Shown in pieces: positions 17,359 to 26,265 of a DNA stretch of 64,000 nucleotides (position 1 is its first letter; each line of letters starts with the position of its first letter). Under the pieces are notes generated by a model. The model did not search any database and was not told where the DNA came from. It worked only from the letters and a program-made list of their open reading frames with translations. A program made the translations under genes and the position numbers. The DNA is from Methylobacterium sp. 17Sr1-1 (lineage in GTDB: Bacteria; Pseudomonadota; Alphaproteobacteria; Rhizobiales; Beijerinckiaceae). Location of the stretch: the NCBI RefSeq assembly GCF_003173775.1, contig NZ_CP029552.1:2438501-2502500 (forward strand). The letters are read 5' to 3'.

Positions 17359-20300
17359 GATGAGGTCCTTTCCCGTCGGGGTGCTCGGGTGAGCGGCAGG
17401 TCAAGGGAGCAGCGCACCCCATCCTCGCCCAGCTCGTAATGCGTCCGGGCCTTGAGGGCGTAGGGCAGCGCCCGCTCGATCAGCTCCCGGCCATAGCCGC
17501 GTCGGGACGTCTCTGCCTTAACCTGAATTGGCGCGCGCCCGTGCTCGACCCATTCCACGACCAAGCGCTGCCCCTCGCCGTCCGACTGCTGCGTCGACCA
17601 GGTTACCTCCAGTCGGCCCTGCTCGGCCGCGAGAGCGCCGTACTTGCGGGCGTTGGTGGCCAATTCGTGCAGCGCCAGCGCGAGGGTCTGCACGATCGAG
17701 CTCCGCAGCCGTACCTCCGGCCCATCGAACCGGATACGCTCCCCCATGGCGCTCCCGCCCAACGCATCGAGCGTGGTCCGAACCAGCTCGCCGATCGTGA
17801 TGCGCGGTTGGCCCGAGCGGGAGAGCATGGCATTGACCCGGGCGAGTGCGTTCAAGCGCTCGCCGAACTGCTCGTTGAAGGAAGATAGCGAGCCGCTCCT
17901 CTTCATGGTCTCCTGGAACAGGGCTCTTACCACGCCGAGCAGATTGCGGGTGCGATGCTGCAGCTCGGCGACAAGCACGTCCTGACGTTCCTGCAACTCT
18001 TTCAGCTGCTGAACGTCTGTTGTTGTGCCGAGCCACTCGACGATGTGATCGCTTCCGTCGCGGACCGGCACAGAGCGAGTGTGGTGCCAAAGATAAGCGC
18101 CGTCCGAAGCTCTGCGAATTCGATACTCAACACCAATCAAGTCTGTGAGGACCGCCTGCCTCCAGGCAGCTGTGGCGATCTCACGGTCGTCAACATGGAC
18201 AGCCTCGAGCCAGCCAAACCCGAGGCTCGCCTCAAGGCTCTGCCCCGTGAATGCCTGCCATTGCGGACTCGACCAGGTCCAGCGGCCCCCATCCGCTGAT
18301 CGCCAGACGAGCTGCGGCATTCCTTCGGTAAGTGTGCGCAGCCGCTTTTCACTCTCCGCCAGCGCCTCCTGCATCCGCCGCGGCTCGGTGACGTCCTGAC
18401 CGATCTTGATGAACTCGCGGGTCTGGCCGTCCACATCGATCAGAGGCTGCGTGGAGCCGTTGATGAAGATGCGTGTCCCGTCCTTTCGCAGATGTTCCCG
18501 GACGTTCGGCGCCAGCCCCTCGCGGATTGCTGTTTCCCGCTCCTTCTGAGGCTGCCCGTTGGCGACGTCTTCCGGCACGAAGGTCAACTCGACCGAGCGG
18601 CCCAGGATCTCGGCTTCCGACCAACCGTAAACAGCGGCGGCGCCGGCCGGCCATGAGGTAATGATGCCATCTCGGTCGGTGGTGAAAATCGCGTAGTCGC
18701 GCACACTCTTCACCAGGAGCCGGAACCGTGCCTCGCTCTCGCGCAGAGCCCGCTCGTGCCGCTTGCGATCTGTGATGTCGAAGACGAGAGCGTGGAAGCC
18801 GTCGACCTCGCCAGCCTCATTCCGATGCGGGACGTAGTTTTCCTCCGTCCAGCCCCAGAGCGTCGGATCCGCGGCTCGCCAGCCCTCGTCCTCAAAGCGG
18901 ACCTGCTCACCCGCCAGCGCCCTCTCCATCCACGGCTTCAAGTTGGCGAAGATCCGTTCACCAGCGACCTCAGCGACGGTGCGACCGAGGATCTCCTCCT
19001 TTGGCTTCTTGAAGAAACGTGCGAACTCCTCGTTGACAACGCGGTATCTAAACTCGCGATCGTAGAAGCCGATCATCGCCGGCACGTTGTCGGTGATGAC
19101 CCTCAGTTCCTCTTCACGCCGACGCAGCGCCTCTTCCACCGCTTTTCGCTCGCTGATGTCGAGGTTTATGCCGGACCAGCGGCGGATCGATCCGTCGCCA
19201 GCCTTGAGGGGGACGGATCGCACGTTGGTCCAGCGCCAGCCGCCGCCCGCATGCCTCAGGCGGAACTCGGCATCGACAGTCCGAGCTGCGGCGACGGCCG
19301 TATGCCACTGCCGCTCGGCGAAGGCACGGTCGTCGGGATGGATCGCATCCAGCCAGCCATAGCCCAGCCACTCGTCCAGAGTTTGGCCCGTATAGGCGCG
19401 CCAGCTCGGGCTGTCGGCAACGACCAACCCGTCTGCATCCGTCTCCCACACGGCTTGCGCCATGCCCTGCACCAGCCCGCGGAAGCGCTCCTCGCTCTCG
19501 TCGATCCGCGCCTGCGCGACCTGCGCCTGGAGCCGAAGCAGTTCCTCCTGCGCCGCCTTCCATTCGGTGATGTCCTTCGTCGTCGTCGCCACTCCGTCCC
19601 CGAGCTTCACGACCGACTGGTAGAACCAGCCGTTGAACTGCTCGTGCGCATAATGCCGCTCGGCCTGTTCCGGCACGCCGGTCTCAGTCACACGCTTGAA
19701 GGCGTCGAAGATGCCCTCCACAACGACGCCTGGATTGCGCTGGAGTAGGCTTTCACCATGAACCTTGCCGTAATGGCTTTCTGAGGTGTGATTGTTAAGC
19801 ACCCAGCGAAAATCGACGATCTTTCCCTCTTTGTCGCGGACCGCCGCAAACACCTGGATCATGTCTGTCGACGCGTCCATCGTCGCCTGAAGCAGGTCAC
19901 GGTTCGCATGAAGTTCGGTCGTTCGCTCGCGAACCTGCTGCTCCAGGTCGATCCGGTGCCGTTCCTCGACTTGGCGCAGCCTCTGTTGTGCTTCGTTTCG
20001 CGCGGTGACGTCGTTGCCCGCCCCGAACCACTCCACGATCTCGCCATCGGCCCCGAGAATCGGGACAGCCCGCGAGAGGACCCAGCCGACCCCGCCATCG
20101 GCAAGGCGAACGCGATGCTCCAGCTCAAAGAGCGACTTAGTCCGGATCGCCTCTTTGATGGCCGCGAAGATCACGGGCCTGTCCTCGGGCAGGAGATAGA
20201 CGTCGGCCCAGTCCTCGGCGGGCTCTACCGTATCGGCCAGCAAGCTCTGGCCGGACAGCTCGTACATCTGCCGCCAGTCCGGGCTCATACGGTACATCAG

Positions 20301-22235
20301 GTAAGTGCCAGCCATGACGAGGCTACGGAATCGTGCCTCGCTTTCGCGCAGTCTCTGTTCCGCGCTTCGCTGCACAGTGATGTCGAAGCTGACACCGTTG
20401 ATGATCCAGGGGCGGTCGCGATCGGCGCGCCCGCGCCACTGAACCCACCGGCCTGCCGTGGGACCGTGGATTACTTCCACCTGATCCTGAAGCACTTCCC
20501 CCTGCACCGGCTCCCGTGCCATTACGGCATCGAGCGCGGCAGCACCCTCCTGGCTCATCCGTTCCGTGTAAACCGAGACAGGGTGCGGCCGATCACCGAA
20601 TGAGACCCCCCAGAGCCGCTGGAACGGTTCGTCCGCCCGAACCGAGCGACTTCGCGTATCCCACTGCCAAGCCCCCATCCCGCCGCTCTCGAGCGCGATG
20701 CGGCGCAACTCCTCACTCTCTTGCAGCGCCGCCTCGGCCCGCGCACGCTCGATCTCGCCCCAGGCGCGCTGAGCAAGCACTTTCACGAAGGCGATCTCCT
20801 CCGCCCGCCAGCGGCGAGGCGCTCTGCACTGGCTCGTGTTCAGAACTGCCACGAGCTTTCCGGCCACGACGACCGGCACAGCAATGCCCGCGAGGAGACC
20901 ACGTTCGGTCATGGCCGCCTTGACCGGATCGGGAATGAGGGGATTAACCGCAACGTCATCGTACACGACCGGGCGCCCGGCGAGGTGCTCTCGGGCGAAT
21001 GGCTCCCGTTCGTCGAAGGGCCATCGTGAGGGTTCAACCGGGGTGCCGTTCGCGAGAAACGCCCAATCCGCCACGTATTCTCGTCTTTCCCAATCGAGCA
21101 CGGCCCAGAGCGTGCGGTCGGTGCCGAGCTGTTCGGTGAGGATGCGGCAGGTCTCTCTTGCGACGAGCGCGGGGTCGGCTAGGCCGCGCACCGCGTCGGA
21201 AAACCGGACCAAGAACGCATTGCGCTCCTCACTCTCGCGCAGCGCCGCCTCGGCCCGCGCACGCTCGGCTGCTGCCCACGTGCGCTCGGTGACCTCTTCG
21301 ATCAAGACGATCTCACCATGCGTCCAGGGCCGCGGCCGCGAGCTTACAGCCCCCAATGCCCAGATCGGGTTGCCTGCTCCACTGCGCAACGGCCGAGAAA
21401 GGAACGCCCCGAAGCTCATCGCCGCGAGCGCCTGTTTGTCGGCATTGGTCAGTTCAGGATCGTTCGCCGTGTCGTTGAAGACCAGCGTTCGGTCAAAACT
21501 TTGTCTGCCCGCCTCCGGAAAGTCGGAGAAACGGAGCCGCGCAGGCATTGGATTAAGATTAGGGCGCCGGAACTCATGGGTGACGTCGACCCGATTCTCG
21601 TCCGGGTACATCGCGGTCGCATAGCAGCGGTCGAGCACCAGCTCTTCTGCCAGCATGTGTACGGCACGGTCCACGATCGTATCCGCGTCCAGTTCGGCGC
21701 GCAGCGTATCGGTGAGCCGCAGAAGGAATGCCTGCCGCGCTTGACCCTCCCGCAAGGCCGTCTCAGCGTGGTGCCTGTCGGTCGCATCGATCAGCGTCTG
21801 AAGCGCACCCGCGACCTCACCGGTCTCATCGCGAAGTGGCGACCAGTCGGTATCGAAGACGCGCTCCTCCAGCTGCCCGTCGGGCCTGCGCAGAGCGACC
21901 GCAAACCTTGTGAGCCGCGTTGCACGTCCGGCACGCGCGCTATGGATGAGCGGCGCGATCACGGTCTCGTAGGCGTCGGGCCAGCCTTCCGCCACAGGGC
22001 GACCGAGGAGCGCGGGGTGCCGGCTCCTGGCGATGCTGACATAGGCGTCGTTGTAGATCTGGATGTTCTGCGGACCCCACAGGATCGTCGCGGGGCCTGG
22101 CATTGCCAGCACTATGTCGACCGCTGTTCGCAAAGAGGACGCCCAACCCTCTGTCGGTCCGAGCGGGGTTGCAGCCCAATCGTGCATGCGGATGCGTCGG
22201 GCCATCTCGCCGCTGCCGTGAGGCCACTCTGACAC
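17355..22235 (-). CDS. Giant multi-PAS/GAF HWE-type hybrid-less histidine kinase
   Basis: A 1626-residue soluble sensor. Order: N-terminal PAS-like module (about 15-150), two GAF domains (about 160-320 and 330-500; DRCYATAMYPDENRVD and LLAGIAVPVVVAGKLVAVLN), then about seven PAS/PAC units (for example TYLMYRMSPDW, AVWETDADGLVVADSPSW, IGFYDREFRYRVVNEEF, AIFTTDRDGIITSWPAGA) joined by coiled helices rich in ARAEAALRESEER. The C-terminal kinase has the H-box LVAELQHRTRNLLGVV, LALALHELATNARKYGAL and a final ATPase segment ending near GVRCSLDLPL. No membrane helix is seen, so it is cytosolic. It is coupled to the receiver downstream. Ligands (light, redox, small molecules) cannot be read from the sequence. 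Confidence 0.92.
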   Translation of the reverse strand: MSEWPHGSGEMARRIRMHDWAATPLGPTEGWASSLRTAVDIVLAMPGPATILWGPQNIQIYNDAYVSIARSRHPALLGRPVAEGWPDAYETVIAPLIHSARAGRATRLTRFAVALRRPDGQLEERVFDTDWSPLRDETGEVAGALQTLIDATDRHHAETALREGQARQAFLLRLTDTLRAELDADTIVDRAVHMLAEELVLDRCYATAMYPDENRVDVTHEFRRPNLNPMPARLRFSDFPEAGRQSFDRTLVFNDTANDPELTNADKQALAAMSFGAFLSRPLRSGAGNPIWALGAVSSRPRPWTHGEIVLIEEVTERTWAAAERARAEAALRESEERNAFLVRFSDAVRGLADPALVARETCRILTEQLGTDRTLWAVLDWERREYVADWAFLANGTPVEPSRWPFDEREPFAREHLAGRPVVYDDVAVNPLIPDPVKAAMTERGLLAGIAVPVVVAGKLVAVLNTSQCRAPRRWRAEEIAFVKVLAQRAWGEIERARAEAALQESEELRRIALESGGMGAWQWDTRSRSVRADEPFQRLWGVSFGDRPHPVSVYTERMSQEGAAALDAVMAREPVQGEVLQDQVEVIHGPTAGRWVQWRGRADRDRPWIINGVSFDITVQRSAEQRLRESEARFRSLVMAGTYLMYRMSPDWRQMYELSGQSLLADTVEPAEDWADVYLLPEDRPVIFAAIKEAIRTKSLFELEHRVRLADGGVGWVLSRAVPILGADGEIVEWFGAGNDVTARNEAQQRLRQVEERHRIDLEQQVRERTTELHANRDLLQATMDASTDMIQVFAAVRDKEGKIVDFRWVLNNHTSESHYGKVHGESLLQRNPGVVVEGIFDAFKRVTETGVPEQAERHYAHEQFNGWFYQSVVKLGDGVATTTKDITEWKAAQEELLRLQAQVAQARIDESEERFRGLVQGMAQAVWETDADGLVVADSPSWRAYTGQTLDEWLGYGWLDAIHPDDRAFAERQWHTAVAAARTVDAEFRLRHAGGGWRWTNVRSVPLKAGDGSIRRWSGINLDISERKAVEEALRRREEELRVITDNVPAMIGFYDREFRYRVVNEEFARFFKKPKEEILGRTVAEVAGERIFANLKPWMERALAGEQVRFEDEGWRAADPTLWGWTEENYVPHRNEAGEVDGFHALVFDITDRKRHERALRESEARFRLLVKSVRDYAIFTTDRDGIITSWPAGAAAVYGWSEAEILGRSVELTFVPEDVANGQPQKERETAIREGLAPNVREHLRKDGTRIFINGSTQPLIDVDGQTREFIKIGQDVTEPRRMQEALAESEKRLRTLTEGMPQLVWRSADGGRWTWSSPQWQAFTGQSLEASLGFGWLEAVHVDDREIATAAWRQAVLTDLIGVEYRIRRASDGAYLWHHTRSVPVRDGSDHIVEWLGTTTDVQQLKELQERQDVLVAELQHRTRNLLGVVRALFQETMKRSGSLSSFNEQFGERLNALARVNAMLSRSGQPRITIGELVRTTLDALGGSAMGERIRFDGPEVRLRSSIVQTLALALHELATNARKYGALAAEQGRLEVTWSTQQSDGEGQRLVVEWVEHGRAPIQVKAETSRRGYGRELIERALPYALKARTHYELGEDGVRCSLDLPLTRAPRRERTSS

Positions 22236-22488
22236 GACACCTCCGCCCTTGGCTCATGGGGGGCAAACCATGTCCGCTCGAGGGCAGAGCCGCAACAGTG
22301 GCTTTCCGCTCCCTCCTGACGGTCATCGGCTGCTGCTCAGACGTCGGCTTAGGAATTAGAGCGGCGGTTCGGCGCCTGCCCACTCGAAGCCCGGAGATGG
22401 CGCATTGCTGACGCCTGATCCCCGCACACGGGTCAACAGCTTAGGTTCAGTTGCCGAGCTGCACCGCCAAGCTGATGAAGGTTACACA

Positions 22489-22761
22489 TCAACCGGCGTT
22501 CGGCGACAGACGATCCTGTTCAGCAGGATCCTGAAACCAGAGTTCAGCGGCGAGGTCTCGAGCTGAATTATAGGCTGAACGGACCGCACTCGGCGTCATA
22601 GGCCTAGGAGCCGGGCCCTTCCCGGTGACAACCTCATCTCTGAAGCCTGCGGCTATGCGGCGGCGAGCCCGAAGACTCGGCTCGGCGAGATACCGGCCCG
22701 CCATGGAAAAGGCCTCAGCCTTCGTACATCCGGCGTCGACGAGGTCATCAACGACGTTCAT
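22489..22761 (-). CDS. Hypothetical small protein (helical)
   Basis: A 90-residue frame (MNVVDDLVDAGCTKAEAFSMAGRYLAEPSLRARRR...) with mainly helical, charged content and host-like codon use. Its ATG overlaps the stop of the upstream small ORF by 4 bases, which supports both being translated. No family recognised; no signal peptide or membrane helix. Confidence 0.5.
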   Translation of the reverse strand: MNVVDDLVDAGCTKAEAFSMAGRYLAEPSLRARRRIAAGFRDEVVTGKGPAPRPMTPSAVRSAYNSARDLAAELWFQDPAEQDRLSPNAG

Positions 22762-23048
22762 GACGAGCAGCGCGCGGGGAACGTCCCTCGGCCGGTTGGG
22801 TGGGCAAACTGCCGCGCGCGTGAGCCCAGCAGCGCCAGGACCATCAAACCCGACTGCTCGTTTCTCTCGACGCTTCGGGCGATCGCGAGAGGATCGGACC
22901 CGAGGCGTTCTGCCTCATCCTTCAGGAATGCCTGAGCATCGCGGCCGGCAGCACGTTTCGGCCGGAGGGCCAACGCGCGGTGATCGTTGGCCGGGGGCGT
23001 GTCATCGAGCGACCCACTTCGCAACGATTTCGGCAACGAAAACTGCAC
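22758..23048 (-). CDS. Hypothetical small protein upstream of the 90-residue ORF
   Basis: A 96-residue frame beginning MQFSLPKSLRSGS with a helical segment QAFLKDEAERLGSDPLAIARSVERNE. It ends in a 4-base overlap with the next gene. No family recognised. The tail (ARQFAHPTGRGTFPARCSS) looks less protein-like, so a frameshifted single gene is an alternative. Confidence 0.42.
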   Translation of the reverse strand: MQFSLPKSLRSGSLDDTPPANDHRALALRPKRAAGRDAQAFLKDEAERLGSDPLAIARSVERNEQSGLMVLALLGSRARQFAHPTGRGTFPARCSS

Positions 23049-24149
23049 ACCGTGGCAAAGCGCCAGCTAACTCGTTGAGATTGCTGGCGCGCCCTACGGG
23101 ATTCGGGGCACGTCACCACAGAACATTGATTTATCAGGCGTTTTTCCTGTTACGCGTAGCAGCAGTGTAGCACCCTTATGTGGCGACGGTGTAGCACGAT
23201 CTCGGGATGCAGCACGCTGTCGTGGACGCCTAATTGTTGCCGTCGGACGACGAACCCCGCCACATGCTCCTCAGGGCCATACGCGGGCTTCGCTCGCAAA
23301 GCCTTTGCGACTAGGCAACGGGAAGTCCGCGACCGCGGTGACGTGATCCATCGACGTGGCGGAGGTGGTTTGGCGCTCTGCAACCAACCCAGCCTGTCCG
23401 ATGCGCTTGCCCGCCGGAGCTGACGCTATCGCACTGGCCGGCCGAGGCCACTGACCAGCATCCCCGATGATGATGCAGCCGGCAGTGCCCGCACCTGCCC
23501 GCACTTCCGCAACTGTGGCGATGACTGTTCGAGCCGAGCGTCGGGCCCGGTAGGGCGAGGTTGGCGCTCACCCCGACCCGAACCGCCGGTCCTGACCCCT
23601 TGCAGACCTAGCGGCTTGCCGGATGACGCGTCTGCTCTGAGCGGAGAAGCGAACCTCCCCGGGGCGGTCACGACCTCAGAAGGCAGTGGCCTGCTTCACC
23701 CGATCCCCGGTAGCCGGGACCTTCCTTTGGACGGCACCAGGGAGGGCGTAGCCACCCTGACGGTGCACGGAACTGGCGTCAGTGGCGGGGCCCTGGGTTC
23801 TAGTCAGACCTGCTGCTGCTCGCCGGGAAAGATAGGCGCGGCCCTGTTTGGTGCGTATCAAACGTCGTCGCGAGCTCCTCCCGTGGCCTCAAAGCAAGCG
23901 CATTCCGCCGAAGCGGACACCGATTCGTTGAGAAACTGCAGAGCAAGCCAAAACTTGTAGACAATTGCCCAATGCGCTCGCGTCGAACATGGCTATAGAG
24001 AGGCGTTCTGGTTTCTATACTCGAACCATTCTCTAGACCGCCGTGCTGCATCGTCTTTTCCTCAAAGTAAGAAGCCACCTTTCGGGACGATGTTCTGAGC
24101 GATCAGCGTCCAAGAAAACGGCTCTACGTCAAAGACCACAAGGACAGTC
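23049..24149. other. About 1.1 kb without a supported gene
   Basis: Apart from repeat copy B I see no convincing coding sequence. Composition is mixed, with several AT-richer stretches near 23090-23180 and 23930-24070. The motif TAGACAATTGCCC near 23957 recurs in the hairpin at 27796-27836. Confidence 0.6.
23294..23609. repeat. Dispersed 315-bp repeat, copy B
   Basis: Second copy of the repeat at 10926-11240, same orientation, diverged by scattered substitutions. Conserved blocks include CATCGACGTGGCG, GGCCGGCCGAGGCCA and GCCCGCACTTCCGCAACTGT. Confidence 0.8.
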
Positions 24150-24776
24150 TCACTCGATCACCCACGGCTTCGTCGAGTCGTAGGCGGCCTTGGTGGCGAC
24201 GACCGAGAGATGCGCATGCTTGGTGTGCTTGTTCGAGCCCTTGTACGGCCGCCAAGCCCAGGGCTGGACTTGGCCAACCGCATACGAGCTGCAGATCTTC
24301 CCATTCGAGATGATGTACTTAACTCTGGGATCCTTGCTGCGCCGAATAGCCTCGACTACCGCGTGCGCATCGCACATACCCGCACGATCATCGAAGGTTA
24401 TGTCGTAGGCCGTCACCACCCCGACTCCACCGTCCCGCACATGCGCGCAGTGATCGGACGGCTTGTCGGTGACGACCGCACAATGTCTGTCGTCCCCAAT
24501 CATCCCGTCGCTCGACTTACGCCGATTGGGCCATCTCGCGTTGATCTGGGTCTTCAATGTCTCTAGGCAGTTGGCGGGACGCCAACCCGTCACAGGGCCG
24601 AAATCGACATCGCTCTCGTGCTCGGGCTCCGCGTCCAGATCGACATGCAAGTCGAAGTCTTCGCCACCCTCCAACGAGAACGCCTTTGCGTAGTCGTCAG
24701 GCTCGGCGTCCCCAAAGGTCCGCACTTTGCTGCCCGCGCCGTCGGCTTCAGCTCGACGCTCATCTTCCATGATCAC
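24150..24776 (-). CDS. M15-like (VanY/endolysin-type) zinc peptidase homologue
   Basis: A 208-residue protein. The first 80 residues are acidic and low-complexity. The rest resembles small D,D-peptidase/endolysin domains: RWPNRRKSSDGMIGD, a first zinc-site block KPSDHCAHVRDGGVGVVTAYDIT (His and Asp), VVEAIRRSKDPRVKYIISNGKI, then WRPYKGSNKHTKHAHLSV with the terminal HxH-type ligand. Family knowledge: such domains cut peptidoglycan stem peptides, or are described as phage-tail/endolysin modules. No signal peptide is visible, so it would need an export route or act inside the cell. It is divergent from the alpha/beta hydrolase gene with a shared 166-base upstream region, and may belong to the same island. 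Confidence 0.65.
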   Translation of the reverse strand: MIMEDERRAEADGAGSKVRTFGDAEPDDYAKAFSLEGGEDFDLHVDLDAEPEHESDVDFGPVTGWRPANCLETLKTQINARWPNRRKSSDGMIGDDRHCAVVTDKPSDHCAHVRDGGVGVVTAYDITFDDRAGMCDAHAVVEAIRRSKDPRVKYIISNGKICSSYAVGQVQPWAWRPYKGSNKHTKHAHLSVVATKAAYDSTKPWVIE

Positions 24777-24942
24777 CTACCTCCGTACGATTGAAGAACG
24801 CCCTGGACCGTCGGCGAAGGCTCGACTGCCCGAACTCGCATCACCTTGACGGAAGCGTAATATCGCGCTCACTCTTCCGCAAGCGAGCAATGTCGCATGG
24901 ATCGCGACGTCTTCGCTTCGATTGCGCTGTCGAGGACACACG

Positions 24943-26256
24943 ATGCCATACAGAACGTTGCCGGGTCGCCCCGAAGGCTACGCGCTGCTAGCCTTCGACC
25001 GCGAGGGCGTCGAGCGGGACGACCCCGTCGGCGAAGGCGGACCCTTTTCGGCGCATATCATCCGGCGGGCCGTGCAGGAGCGGGCGACCGACATCTTCAT
25101 CCAGTGCCATGGCTGGAAGGGCGACGTGCCAGCCGCCATCGACCAGTATGACCGCTGGTTCGGCGCGATGGTGGCGCTCGCGCCGGACGCGGAGGCCATG
25201 ACACGGCTGTCGTCCGGGTTCAGGCCCTTTCGGATCGGGGTGCACTGGCCGAGCCTGCCCTGGGGCGACGAGGAGCTTGGGCCCGCGGCCTCCTTCTCCA
25301 TGGGGACCGACCTCGTCGAACTCTACACGCAGCGGCTCGGCGTACGGCCGGGACTGCGTGAGGCGGTGGAGCGGGTCGTCGCGGCGGCGGAGCGCGAGCC
25401 CGACGCGGCCCGCCTTCCGCCCGATGCCGAGGACGCCTATCGTGAGATCGACGCCCTGCTCACCGAGATCGGCTCGGCGGGCGAGGCAGGCGCCCCTGGC
25501 GACGACCGCAAGCCCTTCGATCCGCAGACCTACTTCAATGCGGCCCAAGCGGAGGCGAGCTTCGGGTGGAGCGAGGGGTTGGGCGGCATCCTCGCCCCCC
25601 TGCGGCAGCTCTCGTTCTGGAAGATGAAGGAGCGGGCGCGCGCGCTCGGCGAATCGGGCCTGAACGCCTTCCTGGCGGACCTTCGGCGTGGAACGGGCGC
25701 GCGGATTCACATCATGGGCCACAGCTTCGGCTCCATCGTCGCCTCGGCCATGGTCTGCGGGCCGAGCGGAGCCGGGAAGGGTCAGGCCGTCTCGTCCCTG
25801 GCGCTGGTGCAGGGCGCCCTGTCGCTCTGGTCGTATTGCGATGACATTCCCGTCTCGCCCGGCCGGCCGGGTTATTTCCAGCGCCTCATCGCCGAAGGGC
25901 TCGTCACCGGACCGATCATCATCACCCGAAGCCGGCACGACGTCGCGTTGGGCCGCTACTATCCGCTGGGGGCGGGGGTGGCGGATCAGGTCGATTACTC
26001 CACCATCGGAGAGCTGCCCCGCTACGGCGCGGTCGGCACGTTCGGGGCCAAGGGGCTGACGCAGGCGGCCGTCGAGGCGGACTTGGAGGACGCCGCGCAT
26101 CAGTACGGCTTCGAGCGCGGGCGCATCTACAACCTCGATGGCGACCGCTTCATCAAGGATGGCGGAGGCTCCTCCGGCGCACACAACGACATCGACGGCC
26201 CCGAGGTCGCCCACGCCGTCTGGCAGGCCGCCCTGGCCGGCGCCCGGACATCGTGA
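24943..26256 (+). CDS. Alpha/beta hydrolase-fold protein
   Basis: A 437-residue protein with an alpha/beta hydrolase core: first strand and oxyanion motif DIFIQCHGWKGD (about 50-61), nucleophile elbow IMGHSFGS with Ser261, a late acid region, and a probable catalytic His in GAHNDIDGPEVAHAVW near the C-terminus. A helical insertion (about 125-240) separates strand 1 from the elbow. No signal peptide. I chose the ATG at 24943, seven codons into the open frame, since it starts the conserved-looking segment MPYRTLPGRPEGYALLAFD. The gingipain-like gene starts 9 bases downstream, so the two form an operon. Likely an esterase or lipase-like effector; substrate unknown. Confidence 0.78.
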   Translation: MPYRTLPGRPEGYALLAFDREGVERDDPVGEGGPFSAHIIRRAVQERATDIFIQCHGWKGDVPAAIDQYDRWFGAMVALAPDAEAMTRLSSGFRPFRIGVHWPSLPWGDEELGPAASFSMGTDLVELYTQRLGVRPGLREAVERVVAAAEREPDAARLPPDAEDAYREIDALLTEIGSAGEAGAPGDDRKPFDPQTYFNAAQAEASFGWSEGLGGILAPLRQLSFWKMKERARALGESGLNAFLADLRRGTGARIHIMGHSFGSIVASAMVCGPSGAGKGQAVSSLALVQGALSLWSYCDDIPVSPGRPGYFQRLIAEGLVTGPIIITRSRHDVALGRYYPLGAGVADQVDYSTIGELPRYGAVGTFGAKGLTQAAVEADLEDAAHQYGFERGRIYNLDGDRFIKDGGGSSGAHNDIDGPEVAHAVWQAALAGARTS

Positions 26257-26265
26257 GGATCCGAC

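Noticed and set aside
20516..22232. Plus-strand frames within the giant kinase
   Set aside because: Antisense to well-conserved GAF/PAS domains, without any domain of their own.
23616..24078. Small frames in the 23.6-24.1 kb gap
   Set aside because: No ribosome site, no conserved pattern, composition like non-coding DNA.
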